This document shows, piece after piece, positions 42,706 through 54,045 of a stretch of DNA of 64,000 bases. Source of the DNA: Isochrysis galbana. Its lineage: Eukaryota; Haptophyta; Isochrysidales; Isochrysidaceae. Location of the stretch: positions 4,661,587 through 4,725,586 of the forward strand of contig CM030934.1 in NCBI GenBank assembly GCA_018136815.1, written 5' to 3'. The notes beneath the pieces were generated by a model, which was not told the DNA's origin, did no database searches, and saw only the letters and a program-made list of their open reading frames with translations. Made by a program: the position numbers and the translations under genes. Each line of letters starts with the position of its first letter. Positions within the stretch are counted from its first letter, which is position 1.

Positions 42706-44200
42706 ACAGTCAAATACAGTACCAAATACAGTACCGGGGGGGGGGGGGTCCCATGTTACAAGTTACAAGCCCCCCCCCCCGTCGCCCCTCTCGCTCTCGC
42801 TGTCGCGCCCCTCCCCCCTCCCTCTCTCATCTCTCACTCTCACCACAAGCATGTACCAGCCCATCTCGAACGGAACCTCGCGCTCCGCGCATGACTCTCG
42901 CGACAGCCAGCTCAGCCGGCTCGACGAGGCCGCCGCTGTCGTCGAGCTGCCAACAGCAACAGCAGTGGGCGGCACTGCACCCCAGTTGCAGTGGGCGTCC
43001 CTCCTCGATGGAGCGCAGGGCCGAGGAAGCCGCTGTGGTGTTGAGGAGGAGGGAGAGCCTGCGCGCGCGCGCGATGATATGGGGAGCACAATCTTCAATG
43101 TGCTCCCTGCGTGCGCAAAACACTCACACTCATACTGCATGTGGCTATGCCTGTTGTCAAACTCTTGCGTTTGATGGACAGCAACTCGTTTTGCATGGGC
43201 AAAGTTTACGATAGGATGTTCATGATCGGCCAACGCATGGAGGCAATGCAAGATAAGGTCCCTTGGTTCAAGAAATTGGCAAAGCTTCATGCTGATCGCT
43301 GGGAATACCTTCATTCACCTATGCACGCAGCGGGATATGCGTTGGATCCGGAGTTCATGCAAACAGTGGGCGACTTGGATGATGCGACCATGGACGGCTT
43401 GCATACGATTTTCGATCGCCTTTGCTTGCGTGATGCCATCTTGGAATCCCCTAACCCAGAGCAAGCTTGGATAGAATATTCCACTTCCACCCCCGAAGTT
43501 GTGCAACGAGTCGCAAAGGTTGAGAGGGAGTTTGCTCTGTTTCAAAACGGTACTGGTGCTTTCTCTCGGCCATCTGCAATCGAAAACGCCAAAGTTATGG
43601 AGCCATCTCAATGGTGGACAATGTACGGCAAACATGTTCCAATGCTTGCAGCCATTGCACAACAAGTTTTGTCCCAACCAACAGCAGCGTCAGCTCCTGA
43701 ACGCAATTGGTCGGTGTATGGCCAAATTCATTCTCAAGCGCGTTCGCGTATGGCCCATCATGTGGCAGATAAGTTGGTTTTTTGTCACGAGTCCATGCAT
43801 GTGCAAATGCGTGTGCAAAGCGCTGGTTGGCGTGTTGGCGTCCAGATGTTCCGAAGTGGAAGTGGGAGAGTGATGATGACAGCGATGAGGATGATGAGGA
43901 CGATTGGCTTGGTGATGATGCTTTGCACCCCAGTGCTGAGTGTATTCAGAAGTTGCTCATCTGAGGACCATATCCACATACCACACACCATGTGTGAAGA
44001 TCACAAGATCACACTATCGCACTACAGACCACAGACCACAGACCGGTATGCGTCGTCGCGTTGTCTACTACTACTTCACTACTTCTACTTCTACTTCCAA
44101 ATACGGAGGCAAATACGGAGGGGGTTTCAAATACGGCAAATACGGTCTGTATTTGGTCTGCGTACAAATACGGTGAATACGTATTTCCCATCTAGGGCCT
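42706..44200 (+). mobile_element. hAT-superfamily transposon with partial transposase
   Basis: The left end has AAATACAGTACCAAATACAG and a G run. The right end (44095-44185) has six AAATACGG-type motifs. From about 43140 to 43850 one frame encodes the C-terminal half of the transposase: PVVKLLRLMDSNSFCMGKVY, DRWEYLHSPMHAAGYALDPE, then EPSQWWTMYGKHVPMLAAIA and SAPERNWSVYGQIHSQARSR, the hAT dimerisation motif. An acidic tail (DDSDEDDEDDWLGDDALHPS) follows in the next frame. The N-terminal half, with the zinc finger and first catalytic residues, is missing. The fragment at 16980-17435 is the same family. Confidence 0.8.
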
Positions 44201-45028
44201 CCACTTCATTTAACCTCAACTAGGCAACCAGGTGCCGGGTGACGACGCAGGAATGTTACAGTTACAGGTTTGGATGCCGCCGACTTAGGCGAGGAATTGT
44301 TGCTGGCCTATGTCTTTGACGCTTGAGCACTCTTCAGCCTCGAAGGTAAGCTTGTATCTTTCTCGGGAATGGCAACGATTGGGAGAATCAGGGTTTCGCC
44401 TTTGGCGATTGGCGATGGGGGAGCGCCAGAGTTTTATTGTGGTGTTAGTATAACCTTAGTGCTGCGGGACCGAAGCCCTTCGGCCTTCGACGGCAACGGA
44501 GCCCCTACCCCGCGATGGGGGTGTGCGCGGTTGGCGCATGGCTCGTCCGGTGTATGTGGCTAGGAGTGCTAGCTAACAAGATGTCATACGACGCTATGTT
44601 CTAACGGGAGGGGAGGGGCAGAAGCAGAAGTAGAAAGTAGATTTTGACCGGGCCGAAGGGGTGCGCTCGCGCGCGCGCGGCGGCGGCGGAGGCTGGCGGG
44701 CAGAGAGGTGTGTCTGCTCGGCCGCCGGTGCGGGGGAAGGAGGGAGGGGGCGAGGGAGGGGGCGAGGGGAGGCGGAGGAGAGGGGCACGTCTAGCCGATC
44801 CCGTAGCCTGCCGAAGCGCAAATTCGCGCCCAGTCACCCTCACAAATGCGGCAGCACAGCTGGTAGCGCAGACGGCGTCCAGGGCAGAGAGTTGAGGCCC
44901 CCATCCCTCAGAGAGGGGAGCGCGCGGCTGCGCAGGTCGGGAAAAGCAGGCAATGTGCACTGGTGGTCAGGGATCGGCGGAAATATTCACGCTCTATCGT
45001 TCCATCTGCACGCAGGCTACTTCTGCAC
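44201..45028. other. 5' flank of the SWR1-type gene
   Basis: 44600-44800 is strongly GA/GC-rich (GGAGGGAGGGGGCGAGGGAG). The frame of the helicase is open from 44963 but without ATG before 45029. No other gene. Confidence 0.5.
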
Positions 45029-48000
45029 ATGCCAGCGCACCGCAAATCAACTGGCATGCGCAAGCGCGCACAGCCAGCGGCTACCGACGGGCCTGCCGAG
45101 GCAGAGGCCAAGGCTGCCGCCTCCACGAGCCGAGCCAAACGTGCTCGAGGCGCGGCACGCGAAGCCGTGGCCGTACCGCTGCCCGCGGCCGAAGAATATG
45201 CTATGGGGGCGGGTGGGGATGACCTAGCGGTGGGCCGGGCGGAGACTGAGGGTGAGGATGGTGGAGCACTGCCACCTCCACCCCCAGGGCGCCGAACAAC
45301 TCGGTCCGGACTTGCTAAGGAGGACGGCAGGGCCGACGAGCCTTCTCCACTTGGTGAGCGAGTCAAGGAGGAGGGAGGCGTCAACGGCAGTGGCCCTGAG
45401 GGGTTGGACTCGATGAGGCAAGCTCTTGTGCAAGCTGAAACTGAGCTTGGATGGTTGTCAGCAGGCAAGAACTTGCTCGACTTTGGGCAAGGAGCTGAGC
45501 TGAAGCTGAGTGCGGCCACGATAGCGTCCGCGCCCGCACCTACTCTTGCCCAGCCTGCTGCAGAAGTGTCGACGTCGGTGGCAGGTATCGCTTCAGGAGC
45601 AGCATCTCCTCGTATGGCCCGTGGGCCTGTATCTATGTCAGTTGGAGCACGCCCTAATCTATCTCGAGTGAACTCGAAGCAACCTGCGCCTATCAGCTCC
45701 TCCCACACACCATCTCCAGCCCTCGCCGCCTATTCGACTGCGGCAGCCACAGCTCCCCCACCTGCCGCAGCGGAAAACGGTCCCGCTGCATCCAGTGCAC
45801 CAATTGCTTCCACCTCGGGGATAGCTCGTCACCGCCACCCTCGAAACGTGCTCCCGCACACTAGTGTGGCGAGCGCAGCGGCAGCGGCCGCTAGTGAGGC
45901 CGCCGCACCGGCCGCCGTGCCAGCCTCCGCACCGGCCGCTGCGCCAGCCGCAGCGGCAGCCTCCGCACCGGCCGCAGCTGCACCAGCTGAAGCACAGCCA
46001 CAGCCTGCGACGTGGACGATCAAGCAATGGAGGAAGCTTGCTGAGCCGCAACGGAACAAGACACACTGGGACTATCTTCTGGAGGAGATGGAGTGGCTTT
46101 CGAAGGATTTCAAGGAGGAACGCGCCTGGAAGGTTGCTCTTGCACGCAAAGCAGTACGGGCTGTAGGTCGCTGGCACCAAGAGCGTGCGCAGCTTGAATC
46201 GCGTGAGAATCGGTCAGAAGAGGCGCGCGTCCGACGTGTTGCCTCGTCAATATCTCGGGAGGTGCTTGATGTCTGGGGGCAGGTTGCACGTGTTGCGCAG
46301 TACAAGCATGAGCAACGATTAGAAGCTAAGCGGCTTGAGACCAGGAACAAGCAACTCGACTTCCTTGTTGGACAGACGGCTCGTTATACCTCTATGATAA
46401 CGGAGGGGCTCACGGGAGCTGCGGACTCTTCAGATAGTGAGAGTAGCGACACTTCTCGCAAGCGGGCCAGAGTGGAGAAGGCCAACCGACTCGCTGAGCT
46501 TGAGGCACTGCAGAGAGAAGCAGAGGCTCCTATCGACGAAGATCTGCTGCGTGCTGTCGAGCAGGAGAGTGAGGAGGACGACGACGAAGAGGAAGGTGAA
46601 GAGGCGCAAGAAGCGCTGACCGATCCGGCCCATGCACCAGGTGATGCGCGCGGCGAATTCGTAACGCCCGCCGATGGAGCAGAGGGCGCCGAGTCTGCAG
46701 TGCTAGCGGCTCCAGAGCCATCCGCTGCCGCACCGACCCTCGCAGCGCCTGTCGCTGCAGGGTCCACTAGCGCCATGGACGTGGAAACGGCTGACGCTCA
46801 TGCTGCAACGGGGCCGAGCGTGGAGGAAGCAGCGGCCGCTCCGGCGACTGCGTCGTGCTCGAACGGAGCTAGACCAGGCGCGGAGGAGATGGAGGACCCG
46901 GCTGAGGACATCGATATTGACGCCGAGGAGGCAGCCAAGAGGTTGGAGGGCAAGTCGGGCCGTGAGAGGATGGAGAGCACATTGGCGTCCGCCTCCTCGC
47001 TCAAGCCCACTGGCGACACGCTAGCCACCGCGAACGTACGAGTGCAGGTGCCGTTTCTCATCCGGGGCACGTTGCGCGAATATCAGCACGTCGCCCTCGA
47101 CTGGATGGTCTCGATGTATGAGAAGAATCTGAATGGGATCTTGGCCGACGAGATGGGTCTTGGCAAGACTCTCATGACCATCTCCATGTTGGCTTGGCTA
47201 GCCTGTGAGCGTGGCGTCTGGGGTCCGCATCTGATTGTTGTGCCTACTTCCGTCATGCTGAACTGGGAGATGGAGATCAAGAAATTCTGTCCAGCCTTCA
47301 AAATCCTCACATACTTCGGCACCCAGAAGGAGCGTAAATTGAAGCGGCAGGGGTGGTCAAAGACCAATGCCTTTCATGTATGCATCACTTCGTACAAGTT
47401 GGTAATCCAAGACCAAGCGGCGTTCAGGCGCAAGAAGTGGAAGTACCTCGTCCTCGATGAGGCGCACCACATTAAGAACTTTCGCTCTCAGCGTTGGCAA
47501 ACGCTGCTGAACTTCAACGCGAAACGCCGGCTCCTTCTCACCGGAACGCCCTTACAGAACAACCTGATGGAGCTCTGGTCCCTGCTTCACTTCTTGATGC
47601 CTCACATATTTGAGTCGCATAAGGAGTTCAAGGACTGGTTCTCAAATCCTGTGTCCGGTATGATAGAAGGCACTGAGTCGGTGGACCAACAAGTCATCGA
47701 GCGCTTGCATGCGATCTTGCGCCCTTTTCTCCTTCGCCGTCTAAAAAAGGACGTCGAGAAGTCACTCAAAGACAAGATTGAGCACGTTGTCCCATGCCCT
47801 CTCTCCAAGCGACAGCGCGAGTTGTATGAGGACTTCATGTCGTCCTCGACGACTCGTGCCACTCTTGGCGGGGGCTCAATGCTGGGGATCATGAACGTGT
47901 TAATGCAACTTCGCAAGGTGTGCAACCATCCAGACCTCTTTGAGGAGCGGCCCATCCGGTCACCTCACATGATGTCTGCCTTGCTGGTGACCGCGGCTGC

Positions 48001-51000
48001 CGACACGGCGCGCGTGCTCGAAAGAGGTCCGTTGGATGCACCGCTTGATCTAGATCTGCTGAACCTAAACCTTGCATCCTATTGCGATCTCGACTCGTAC
48101 GATGCTTTCCGCACCTACGCTCTTCGTACGCGCACTGTGCACATCACGGAGGTGTCCACTCGCCGCCTCTCTTCTGAGCCGACGCTTGCAGCCGCCGGCG
48201 TTTCATCAAGCTTCACTGGGCTTGGCAGTGCCAGTGGGCAAGCAGATGGGTGCCTTGCCCCACCGATTGTGCCTGCGCTCTCGCCGCTCCGCTCACATAT
48301 CCTCTCTGCACACGAGCGTCGTCTTGCTTGGCGCCGCTCAGTACGCGCGACGATCGCCTTGGTGAATGAGCGGCGCTGTGCGCGCACTCCACTCTGGGGC
48401 TATGGACTGCGAAAGTCGGCGATCATCCCGTTGGTGGTGGACTCGCTATGCTCACTTGCATCGGCCGACGTCGTACCTCTCGACATGCCAACAGCCCTTT
48501 CTGGCACGGGCGAGCTAGTCCTCTCGTACCAACGCCGATTCGAGTCATGCCGCACTGCGCTCGAGGCGTTCACCACTCAAATCACGCGGGCTCGTGCGCC
48601 CCCACCCCGTCTATCGACGCGGCACGACCCATCGGATGCGGCGCGCGCTCAACTTCGACAACAGGCTCTAGCCATCGTGCCTCGAGATAAGCTGACTCTG
48701 TTGCAGCCCGTCGTGGTGCGTCAATCGCTGTCATTTCCTGACAAGCGCCTCATCCAGTGGGACTGTGGCAAGCTGCAAGTGCTCGCCAATCTACTACGCA
48801 AGTTGCATGCAGGTGGCCATCGCTGCCTCATCTTCACGCAAATGACGAAGATGCTTAATGTACTTGAGGCATGGATCTGTATGATGGGTTTCACGTACTT
48901 GCGTCTAGATGGCGCCACCAAGACGGAGGATCGGCAGCGTCTCATGGACCGGTTCAACCTTTCGCCAAAGATCTTCCTCTTCATTCTTGCCACTAGAGCA
49001 GGCGGTTTGGGTATCAACTTGACGGGCGCCGACACGGTCATCTTCTATGACTCTGACTGGAACCCAACGATCGATGCTCAAGCACAAGACCGTGCACACC
49101 GCATCGGCCAAACAAAGCAAGTGCACATTTATCGCCTCGTTTCTGAAGCAACTGTAGAGGAGAACATCTTGCGTAAGGCGAATCAAAAGCGCCTGTTAGA
49201 TTCCGTGGTCATTCAGGCCGGATCCTTCACAACTGACTTTCTTAAGGGCGGCGCAGATGGCTTGCGCGAGCTATTTGCCACAGACGCCTCTGATAGCAAG
49301 GATGCGCCCGTCTCAGAAACGGAGCGGCCTTCCACGCCTGCGCCTTCTGAGCCGTCGCCAAGCAGCGGGCGGAGCCGCGCGCCATCTGGGCGAAAAGGGC
49401 GTGGCGGTCGTGGTGCTAAGAAAGATGCTGCGAAAAGTGCGGCTGGCGCCGAGCTGGCAAGTGAGGAAAGGCGTCCCGCTCCTACTGCTGCACCGGCCAC
49501 TGCGGAGCCCTCAGTGGCTGAGCTCGAGGCCGCGATGCTATCGGCCCAAGACGCGGAGGACGTCGAAGCATGGGAGCGCGAGCGCGAGGTGGCTGCAGCC
49601 GATGCCGCCGAATTTGACGAGTCCATCCCCTTCCGCGAGGACGCTGAATGTGGCGATTTGGATGGCCGAGGGGGCGGCGATACCGCAATGTCAGGGAACG
49701 AGTCCGATATGCCGCCTCCTGCGGCTCGTCAGGCGGCAGGTAGTGCCGGCCGCCGCGTGCGTGAGGCGGCCGAATCCCCCGTAACAGAAGAGGCGGCAGT
49801 CGCTTCTATTGGTATCATCAATGACGCTGAGGACGCTCGGGACTTCGCGGAAGTCGTGGGCAGCGAGACAGACGGGTCGATATTGCAACAACTTGAAGCT
49901 GCCCTGACGCCTGTACAACGTTACATGCTTCGCATACTAGAAGAAGCTCAAGAAGCCGATGCCGCCGAAGCAGAGCGCGAGCTTCAGTGGGAGGAGTGGG
50001 AGATGGAACGGCTAGCTCGCCGCAGGGAGGAAGAGGAACGACTGGCAGACGAGGACGATGAAGTCCTATATTACGCTGTGCCCGAGTCTAAGCCGTCGGC
50101 TGTGAGTAAGAAGCGTGGCCGCGGTGGAAAGGGCAGTGCCAACGAACCCAGCGCTTCAGGCGCTCCCTCTTACCTTACCAACGTGGCCCACTATCTCCAG
50201 CAACAGCTGGCGCGCTCGGGCTTGGAGCGATCTGAGGAGTTGGAGTCTCTCGAGATGCAATTGTGGGGTCCACCGGCACCTCCGGATCGTGACACGGACG
50301 AGCCGTACGCACCGCCAGCCTTGGCCTCGGATGGGGAGGCGCCCCTAACAGCCGCAGGCGCTGACGACTCGGAAGCCGTGGCTATACTACCATCAGACAC
50401 CTTTCACACCCTGCATTTCTCGGCCCTCGTCACTGAAGGTGTACAGGGACTGCAGCGCGTGCGCCAACAAATTTCCGAACGGCGCGCTCGTGCGCGTGAT
50501 GCTGAAAATGCTCGAGAGACCGCTTTAACGGTGCCTCCAGTGCCAGAGGACATCGTACCAGGTCGTGCGTCTGGCCGTGCTCGCAAGGCGCCGCTGAAGA
50601 TGGGCGCCGACGAGGAGGCGCCAGCCGCTGCCCAAACTATCGAAGACTCGCTTTCACTCATCGAGCCACCAGCCCTACCCCCCTTCGAGCCACCGCCAGC
50701 CCCACGTGACGTCAAACGATCACACAAAAAGCGGAGACCGGGAGAGGCTCCAGCTGCTGCCGGCTTTGCGCCTGCCGCCACTAGCGCAATCGCAAAGGGG
50801 GCTCGCGCAGCTGCCAAGGCAGCCGGGGCAGCCGCAAAGAAGGAAATGCCCCGCGCTTCGCCCGAGGCCCCCTGGATGCCCGAGGAGGATGCGGCGCTGC
50901 TTCGGACGATTCATGCGTATGGCTCGACAAATTGGGAGCTCATTTCCGAGGTCGTCCACTCACTTGCACCGCAGCACTTCCGTTCCTCACGCTCGTGCCA

Positions 51001-52624
51001 CGACCGCGCCGCTATCTTATTGCCAAGCGATGACGGTCAACCGCGCGAGCCTGGCACGACACTCAGCGCGATGGCTGGACCGGGCGCGCCACAGGCAACC
51101 TTGGATGGTTCTCTGGGCGCATTGCCCACGCCCATGCTCATCGAGACGTCAACAATGGAGGCCCGTGCGCAACCAACGCCTGGCGTCGGTGCCGCCATGC
51201 GCAAAATCGAAAATATTCGCACCAACGCCCTCCAGGCTTCTTCTTTGCAAGCTGAAACCACGCAGCAAGTCAAACTTTTCGCGCTGCTCACCAAGCTTGT
51301 TCACACCGCGCACTTGGTGGAGGCCGCGCACCTGCCGCGCTTCGCTGCATCAGCGACGCCTCACAAGTCGCACGAAAAGTTTTCATCGGCTGCACTTGAA
51401 GCTGCCGCTGTACGTGTGGCCGCTCTGCGCGCCGCCGCAGTCGCTTCTGAGGGTGACAGGCAAGCGCCTTCAGCCGGAGCGGCGCCATCCGCCGCCCCGG
51501 TCAGGCCGCTCTCGCCGCGATCACTTGCCCCTCTTGCGGCAGATGCTCTTGCCAAGTCAGGCGACACGCAAGCAACGCAGGCACCCCTTGGTTCCCAAGG
51601 GCTTCGCCTTGCCTCCGGCGGGGATCCTTTCATGAAGCCCTTCACGCCTGCATCCGCACGCCCGCAGCAAGCTGCCTCCCGTTCGGGTGGGCAAACAAAA
51701 ACAAGTGCGTCGAGCAGCAACATCACAGCGGCTAGCTCGACGCCAAGCACTACTGCTGTTGGGGCTAACAAAGCCAAACCCACAGCACAACGTCGCCCCT
51801 CAGCGAAAGCACCGGCTTCCGCACCTGGCGCACCAGCTCCTGCTGCGGCAGCACCCACAGCTTCCACAGCCAAGGGCAAGGGTTCACGAGCGAAAAAGCC
51901 CGCCGCCCCTGCAGCTGCCGCATCTTGCCCGGCAGCGGCACTGTCCATTTCTGCTGCGGCTTCATCCGCGGCCCCGGCCGCCGTTGCGAGTGGTGGTGCC
52001 GTCGGCATTTCTGCGAGCGCCGCTGCTCAGCTGCCGAACGCCCAGGCACTGAGTCGAGCCGCAGCCGGTGGGCATGCTCGCCAGTTGCCAGCTCCGCATC
52101 AGCTTCAAGCGCAGTATGGAATTGTCGGTGGCGTAGCGGCTACCTTGTCCATCAGTGGTGGAACCGCCGCGGCGCGCGCCCCCACGGCCCGTGCTGCACC
52201 AGCAGCGTCGATGGCGCAACAACGCGGGTTGTCTAGTCAGCAGCAGCGAGCCAATAGTCCTGCGGCCATAGCAGGTCTGATTGGAGCACCGATGGGCACG
52301 CCACCAAACTTGCATTGCGGTAATAGTCAGCCGTGTGCTTGTGTCTCTCTGCCATCCGTCTCGGGGTCCTCGCTTGCTTCCTCTTCCGGCATTGGCTTGC
52401 CTCAGCAAAGCAGCGCGACTGGGGCACCAGGTCAGTCGCCCGCCGTCGCGGGAGGGTCTCGGCCCATGGCCAAAGGATTGCCGATGAGCGTGTTGATGGA
52501 GGTCATCAAGCAGCACCCCTCATTGAAGAGTCGCATCCACGAGATCGTATCTCGAAAAGACATTTCTGAGGCCGAGAAGATGGCACAGATACAACGAATC
52601 GTACGTGAGGCCAACAAATCCTGA
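45029..52624 (+). CDS. SWR1: SWR1 / p400-type chromatin-remodelling ATPase
   Basis: This intronless gene of 2531 residues starts at ATG 45029 (a second Met follows at 45056). Domain order: HSA at about 328-390 (WTIKQWRKLAEP, THWDYLLEEMEWLSKDFKEE), SNF2 ATPase from 681 (LREYQHVALDWMVSMYEKNL) with Walker A DEMGLGKT near 707-714 and DEAHH at 810, a spacer of about 270 residues between the two RecA lobes, helicase C-lobe from 1248 (RLDGATKTEDRQ, AHRIGQTKQVHIYRL near 1356), SANT/Myb at about 1947-1990 (PWMPEEDAALLRTIHAYGST), and a helical end (LMEVIKQHPSLKSRIHEIVS). HSA, split ATPase and SANT together define the SWR1/p400/PIE1 type, which exchanges H2A for H2A.Z. In INO80-class enzymes RuvB-like hexamers dock on the long spacer, and RUVBL1 is encoded in this window. 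Acidic patches (EDDDEEEGEE) and Ala/Pro/Ser-rich linkers fill the rest. INO80 is less likely because of SANT. Confidence 0.93.
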   Translation: MPAHRKSTGMRKRAQPAATDGPAEAEAKAAASTSRAKRARGAAREAVAVPLPAAEEYAMGAGGDDLAVGRAETEGEDGGALPPPPPGRRTTRSGLAKEDGRADEPSPLGERVKEEGGVNGSGPEGLDSMRQALVQAETELGWLSAGKNLLDFGQGAELKLSAATIASAPAPTLAQPAAEVSTSVAGIASGAASPRMARGPVSMSVGARPNLSRVNSKQPAPISSSHTPSPALAAYSTAAATAPPPAAAENGPAASSAPIASTSGIARHRHPRNVLPHTSVASAAAAAASEAAAPAAVPASAPAAAPAAAAASAPAAAAPAEAQPQPATWTIKQWRKLAEPQRNKTHWDYLLEEMEWLSKDFKEERAWKVALARKAVRAVGRWHQERAQLESRENRSEEARVRRVASSISREVLDVWGQVARVAQYKHEQRLEAKRLETRNKQLDFLVGQTARYTSMITEGLTGAADSSDSESSDTSRKRARVEKANRLAELEALQREAEAPIDEDLLRAVEQESEEDDDEEEGEEAQEALTDPAHAPGDARGEFVTPADGAEGAESAVLAAPEPSAAAPTLAAPVAAGSTSAMDVETADAHAATGPSVEEAAAAPATASCSNGARPGAEEMEDPAEDIDIDAEEAAKRLEGKSGRERMESTLASASSLKPTGDTLATANVRVQVPFLIRGTLREYQHVALDWMVSMYEKNLNGILADEMGLGKTLMTISMLAWLACERGVWGPHLIVVPTSVMLNWEMEIKKFCPAFKILTYFGTQKERKLKRQGWSKTNAFHVCITSYKLVIQDQAAFRRKKWKYLVLDEAHHIKNFRSQRWQTLLNFNAKRRLLLTGTPLQNNLMELWSLLHFLMPHIFESHKEFKDWFSNPVSGMIEGTESVDQQVIERLHAILRPFLLRRLKKDVEKSLKDKIEHVVPCPLSKRQRELYEDFMSSSTTRATLGGGSMLGIMNVLMQLRKVCNHPDLFEERPIRSPHMMSALLVTAAADTARVLERGPLDAPLDLDLLNLNLASYCDLDSYDAFRTYALRTRTVHITEVSTRRLSSEPTLAAAGVSSSFTGLGSASGQADGCLAPPIVPALSPLRSHILSAHERRLAWRRSVRATIALVNERRCARTPLWGYGLRKSAIIPLVVDSLCSLASADVVPLDMPTALSGTGELVLSYQRRFESCRTALEAFTTQITRARAPPPRLSTRHDPSDAARAQLRQQALAIVPRDKLTLLQPVVVRQSLSFPDKRLIQWDCGKLQVLANLLRKLHAGGHRCLIFTQMTKMLNVLEAWICMMGFTYLRLDGATKTEDRQRLMDRFNLSPKIFLFILATRAGGLGINLTGADTVIFYDSDWNPTIDAQAQDRAHRIGQTKQVHIYRLVSEATVEENILRKANQKRLLDSVVIQAGSFTTDFLKGGADGLRELFATDASDSKDAPVSETERPSTPAPSEPSPSSGRSRAPSGRKGRGGRGAKKDAAKSAAGAELASEERRPAPTAAPATAEPSVAELEAAMLSAQDAEDVEAWEREREVAAADAAEFDESIPFREDAECGDLDGRGGGDTAMSGNESDMPPPAARQAAGSAGRRVREAAESPVTEEAAVASIGIINDAEDARDFAEVVGSETDGSILQQLEAALTPVQRYMLRILEEAQEADAAEAERELQWEEWEMERLARRREEEERLADEDDEVLYYAVPESKPSAVSKKRGRGGKGSANEPSASGAPSYLTNVAHYLQQQLARSGLERSEELESLEMQLWGPPAPPDRDTDEPYAPPALASDGEAPLTAAGADDSEAVAILPSDTFHTLHFSALVTEGVQGLQRVRQQISERRARARDAENARETALTVPPVPEDIVPGRASGRARKAPLKMGADEEAPAAAQTIEDSLSLIEPPALPPFEPPPAPRDVKRSHKKRRPGEAPAAAGFAPAATSAIAKGARAAAKAAGAAAKKEMPRASPEAPWMPEEDAALLRTIHAYGSTNWELISEVVHSLAPQHFRSSRSCHDRAAILLPSDDGQPREPGTTLSAMAGPGAPQATLDGSLGALPTPMLIETSTMEARAQPTPGVGAAMRKIENIRTNALQASSLQAETTQQVKLFALLTKLVHTAHLVEAAHLPRFAASATPHKSHEKFSSAALEAAAVRVAALRAAAVASEGDRQAPSAGAAPSAAPVRPLSPRSLAPLAADALAKSGDTQATQAPLGSQGLRLASGGDPFMKPFTPASARPQQAASRSGGQTKTSASSSNITAASSTPSTTAVGANKAKPTAQRRPSAKAPASAPGAPAPAAAAPTASTAKGKGSRAKKPAAPAAAASCPAAALSISAAASSAAPAAVASGGAVGISASAAAQLPNAQALSRAAAGGHARQLPAPHQLQAQYGIVGGVAATLSISGGTAAARAPTARAAPAASMAQQRGLSSQQQRANSPAAIAGLIGAPMGTPPNLHCGNSQPCACVSLPSVSGSSLASSSGIGLPQQSSATGAPGQSPAVAGGSRPMAKGLPMSVLMEVIKQHPSLKSRIHEIVSRKDISEAEKMAQIQRIVREANKS

Positions 52625-52706
52625 AGGCCACCACATTTCTGAGGCCGAGAAGATGGCACAGATACAACGAATCGTACGTGAGGCCAACAAATCCTGAAGG
52701 CCACCG
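52561..52706 (+). repeat. 73-bp tandem duplication over the SWR1 stop codon
   Basis: CATTTCTGAGGCCGAGAAGA to TCCTGAAGGCCACC occurs at 52561-52633 and again at 52634-52706. The first copy carries the last 20 codons and stop, the second lies in the 3' UTR as a phantom copy. Confidence 0.95.
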
Positions 52707-53230
52707 CAGCCTTGAGCGTGCGTGTGTGTTGAAGACCCAAGGGCAGTGTGCCGGCTTTCATCCGGACATTCAATTGTGCGACCTGGACGCCGGCGTCCTT
52801 CAGGTTAAGCTCGCTCTTTCGCCGCCGCACGCAAGCTGTCTGATTCGCGTGGGCGCCCATTGATAGAGTTCCTGGCCTTGGTCCGGAAGGCATAGACGTG
52901 CGCCCACATACCACGGGCATAGTTGCACATGAGCCCCCACCAAATTATTTCTCCCTTTCGTCAGGCCGCTAGAGGTCCTGGTGCTGCTTGCGCCCTACCT
53001 ACTGCTATTTCCTTCCTAACTGCTACCACACATTTGTTGTCTGTCATGATTGCTAACAAAGACTTTTTGACGCTTGATTGCGCCTTCGACTGAGTGCTGT
53101 CGGCTCTAACGACCATAAACCATAATCTAAGAAAAAACATCTGAAGATTTAGGGCTAGCGCCTACTGTTCGACAGGTACGTATCGTCTACTACATTACAT
53201 CCGACACCGCCATTGTTTCCCTTCGCTCCA
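52707..53230. other. Spacer, no gene supported
   Basis: 53132-53175 (GAAAAAACATCTGAAGATTT then AGGGCTA and CCTACTGTTC) matches 15276-15320. Nothing else. Confidence 0.5.
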
Positions 53231-53232
53231 TC

Positions 53233-53420
53233 ACTAATCTTATGATTGGTCGCCATGGAGGGGGGCCTCACCCCACCCCCACCCCCACCCCCACCCCCCT
53301 CACTCTCTCGACTCCCCTCATGGGTTAGGGTTAGGCGGATGCAGGTGGGACCACGCGGCGGAGTCCAGATGGACACCGACACGAACCGATGGGCGCGGAC
53401 CGACTTTGCCACGAACCACC
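53233..53420 (+). mobile_element. Hairpin-headed repeat family, copy 4 (diverged)
   Basis: ACTAATC (53233-53239) pairs with GATTGGT (53244-53250) with one G-U pair; CGCC and ATGGAGGGGGGC follow at 53255. The ORF start is swamped by CCACCCCCAC repeats. The 3' extent is unknown. Confidence 0.5.
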
Positions 53421-53559
53421 TGCCACGTCAATGTGGATGCCCATCCCGCGACGCAGAGCGGTGCGAGCGCGGCGCGAGCGATCTGAGGGGTGAGACGGGA
53501 CAGTTCAGCGCGTGTGGGGCGCTTGGGGGCAGGCTGAGAAGGGGCGGAGAGCCTAGATG

Positions 53560-53680
53560 GGAAAAACAGTGGGGGGGCGTCCAAAACAGTAAAAACAGTC
53601 TGTTTTTGGCATTCATAGAAAAACAGAGAAAAACAGTACCAAAAACTGTACCAGGATACCGGGGGGGCACCCTTCTCTGT
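53560..53680. repeat. hAT-like terminal motif cluster
   Basis: Several AAAACAGT / ACTGTTTTT motifs in both directions around TCTGTTTTTGGCATTCATAG, then CCAGGATACCGGGGGGGC. It resembles the terminal regions at 17480-17850 and 42706. Confidence 0.5.
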
Positions 53681-53949
53681 GACTCGCGAGTCGCGAGTCG
53701 CGAGCGCGTCGCTCTGCCCCCCTCTCTCCGCTCTCTCGCTCTCTCTGCCCTCTTGGCCACTGCCATGCAACCCAACCCCAACCCCAACCGTGCCTCTCGC
53801 GCCGCGCTTTCTACGCCCATCGCCACCGCCGTCGTCGCTGTCGACGCCGACGCAGAGCGCGCCACGAGACGTCCGGCAACGGGGGGATGATGTTCAATAC
53901 CAAGAGGGGGGGGGGGGGGGGGGGGGGACCCTCTCTCCTCTCTCCCGCT

Positions 53950-54045
53950 TCACTTTTACCCAAATATGCAGAAAATATGCGAAAATGTGTCGGCATATGC
54001 AGATCTGACAAATCTACCCAAATATGCAATTGCAATTGCGCATGT
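53950..54045. repeat. AAATATGC motif cluster
   Basis: Five (A)AAATATGC/GCATATGC motifs after a long G run (53907-53927). By analogy with the AAATATCC elements it may be the end of another small hAT-like element. Confidence 0.4.

Noticed and set aside
45224-52516. Many long minus- and alternate-frame ORFs within the SWR1-type gene
   Set aside because: They are shadows of a GC-rich coding frame; the plus frame holds all recognised domains.
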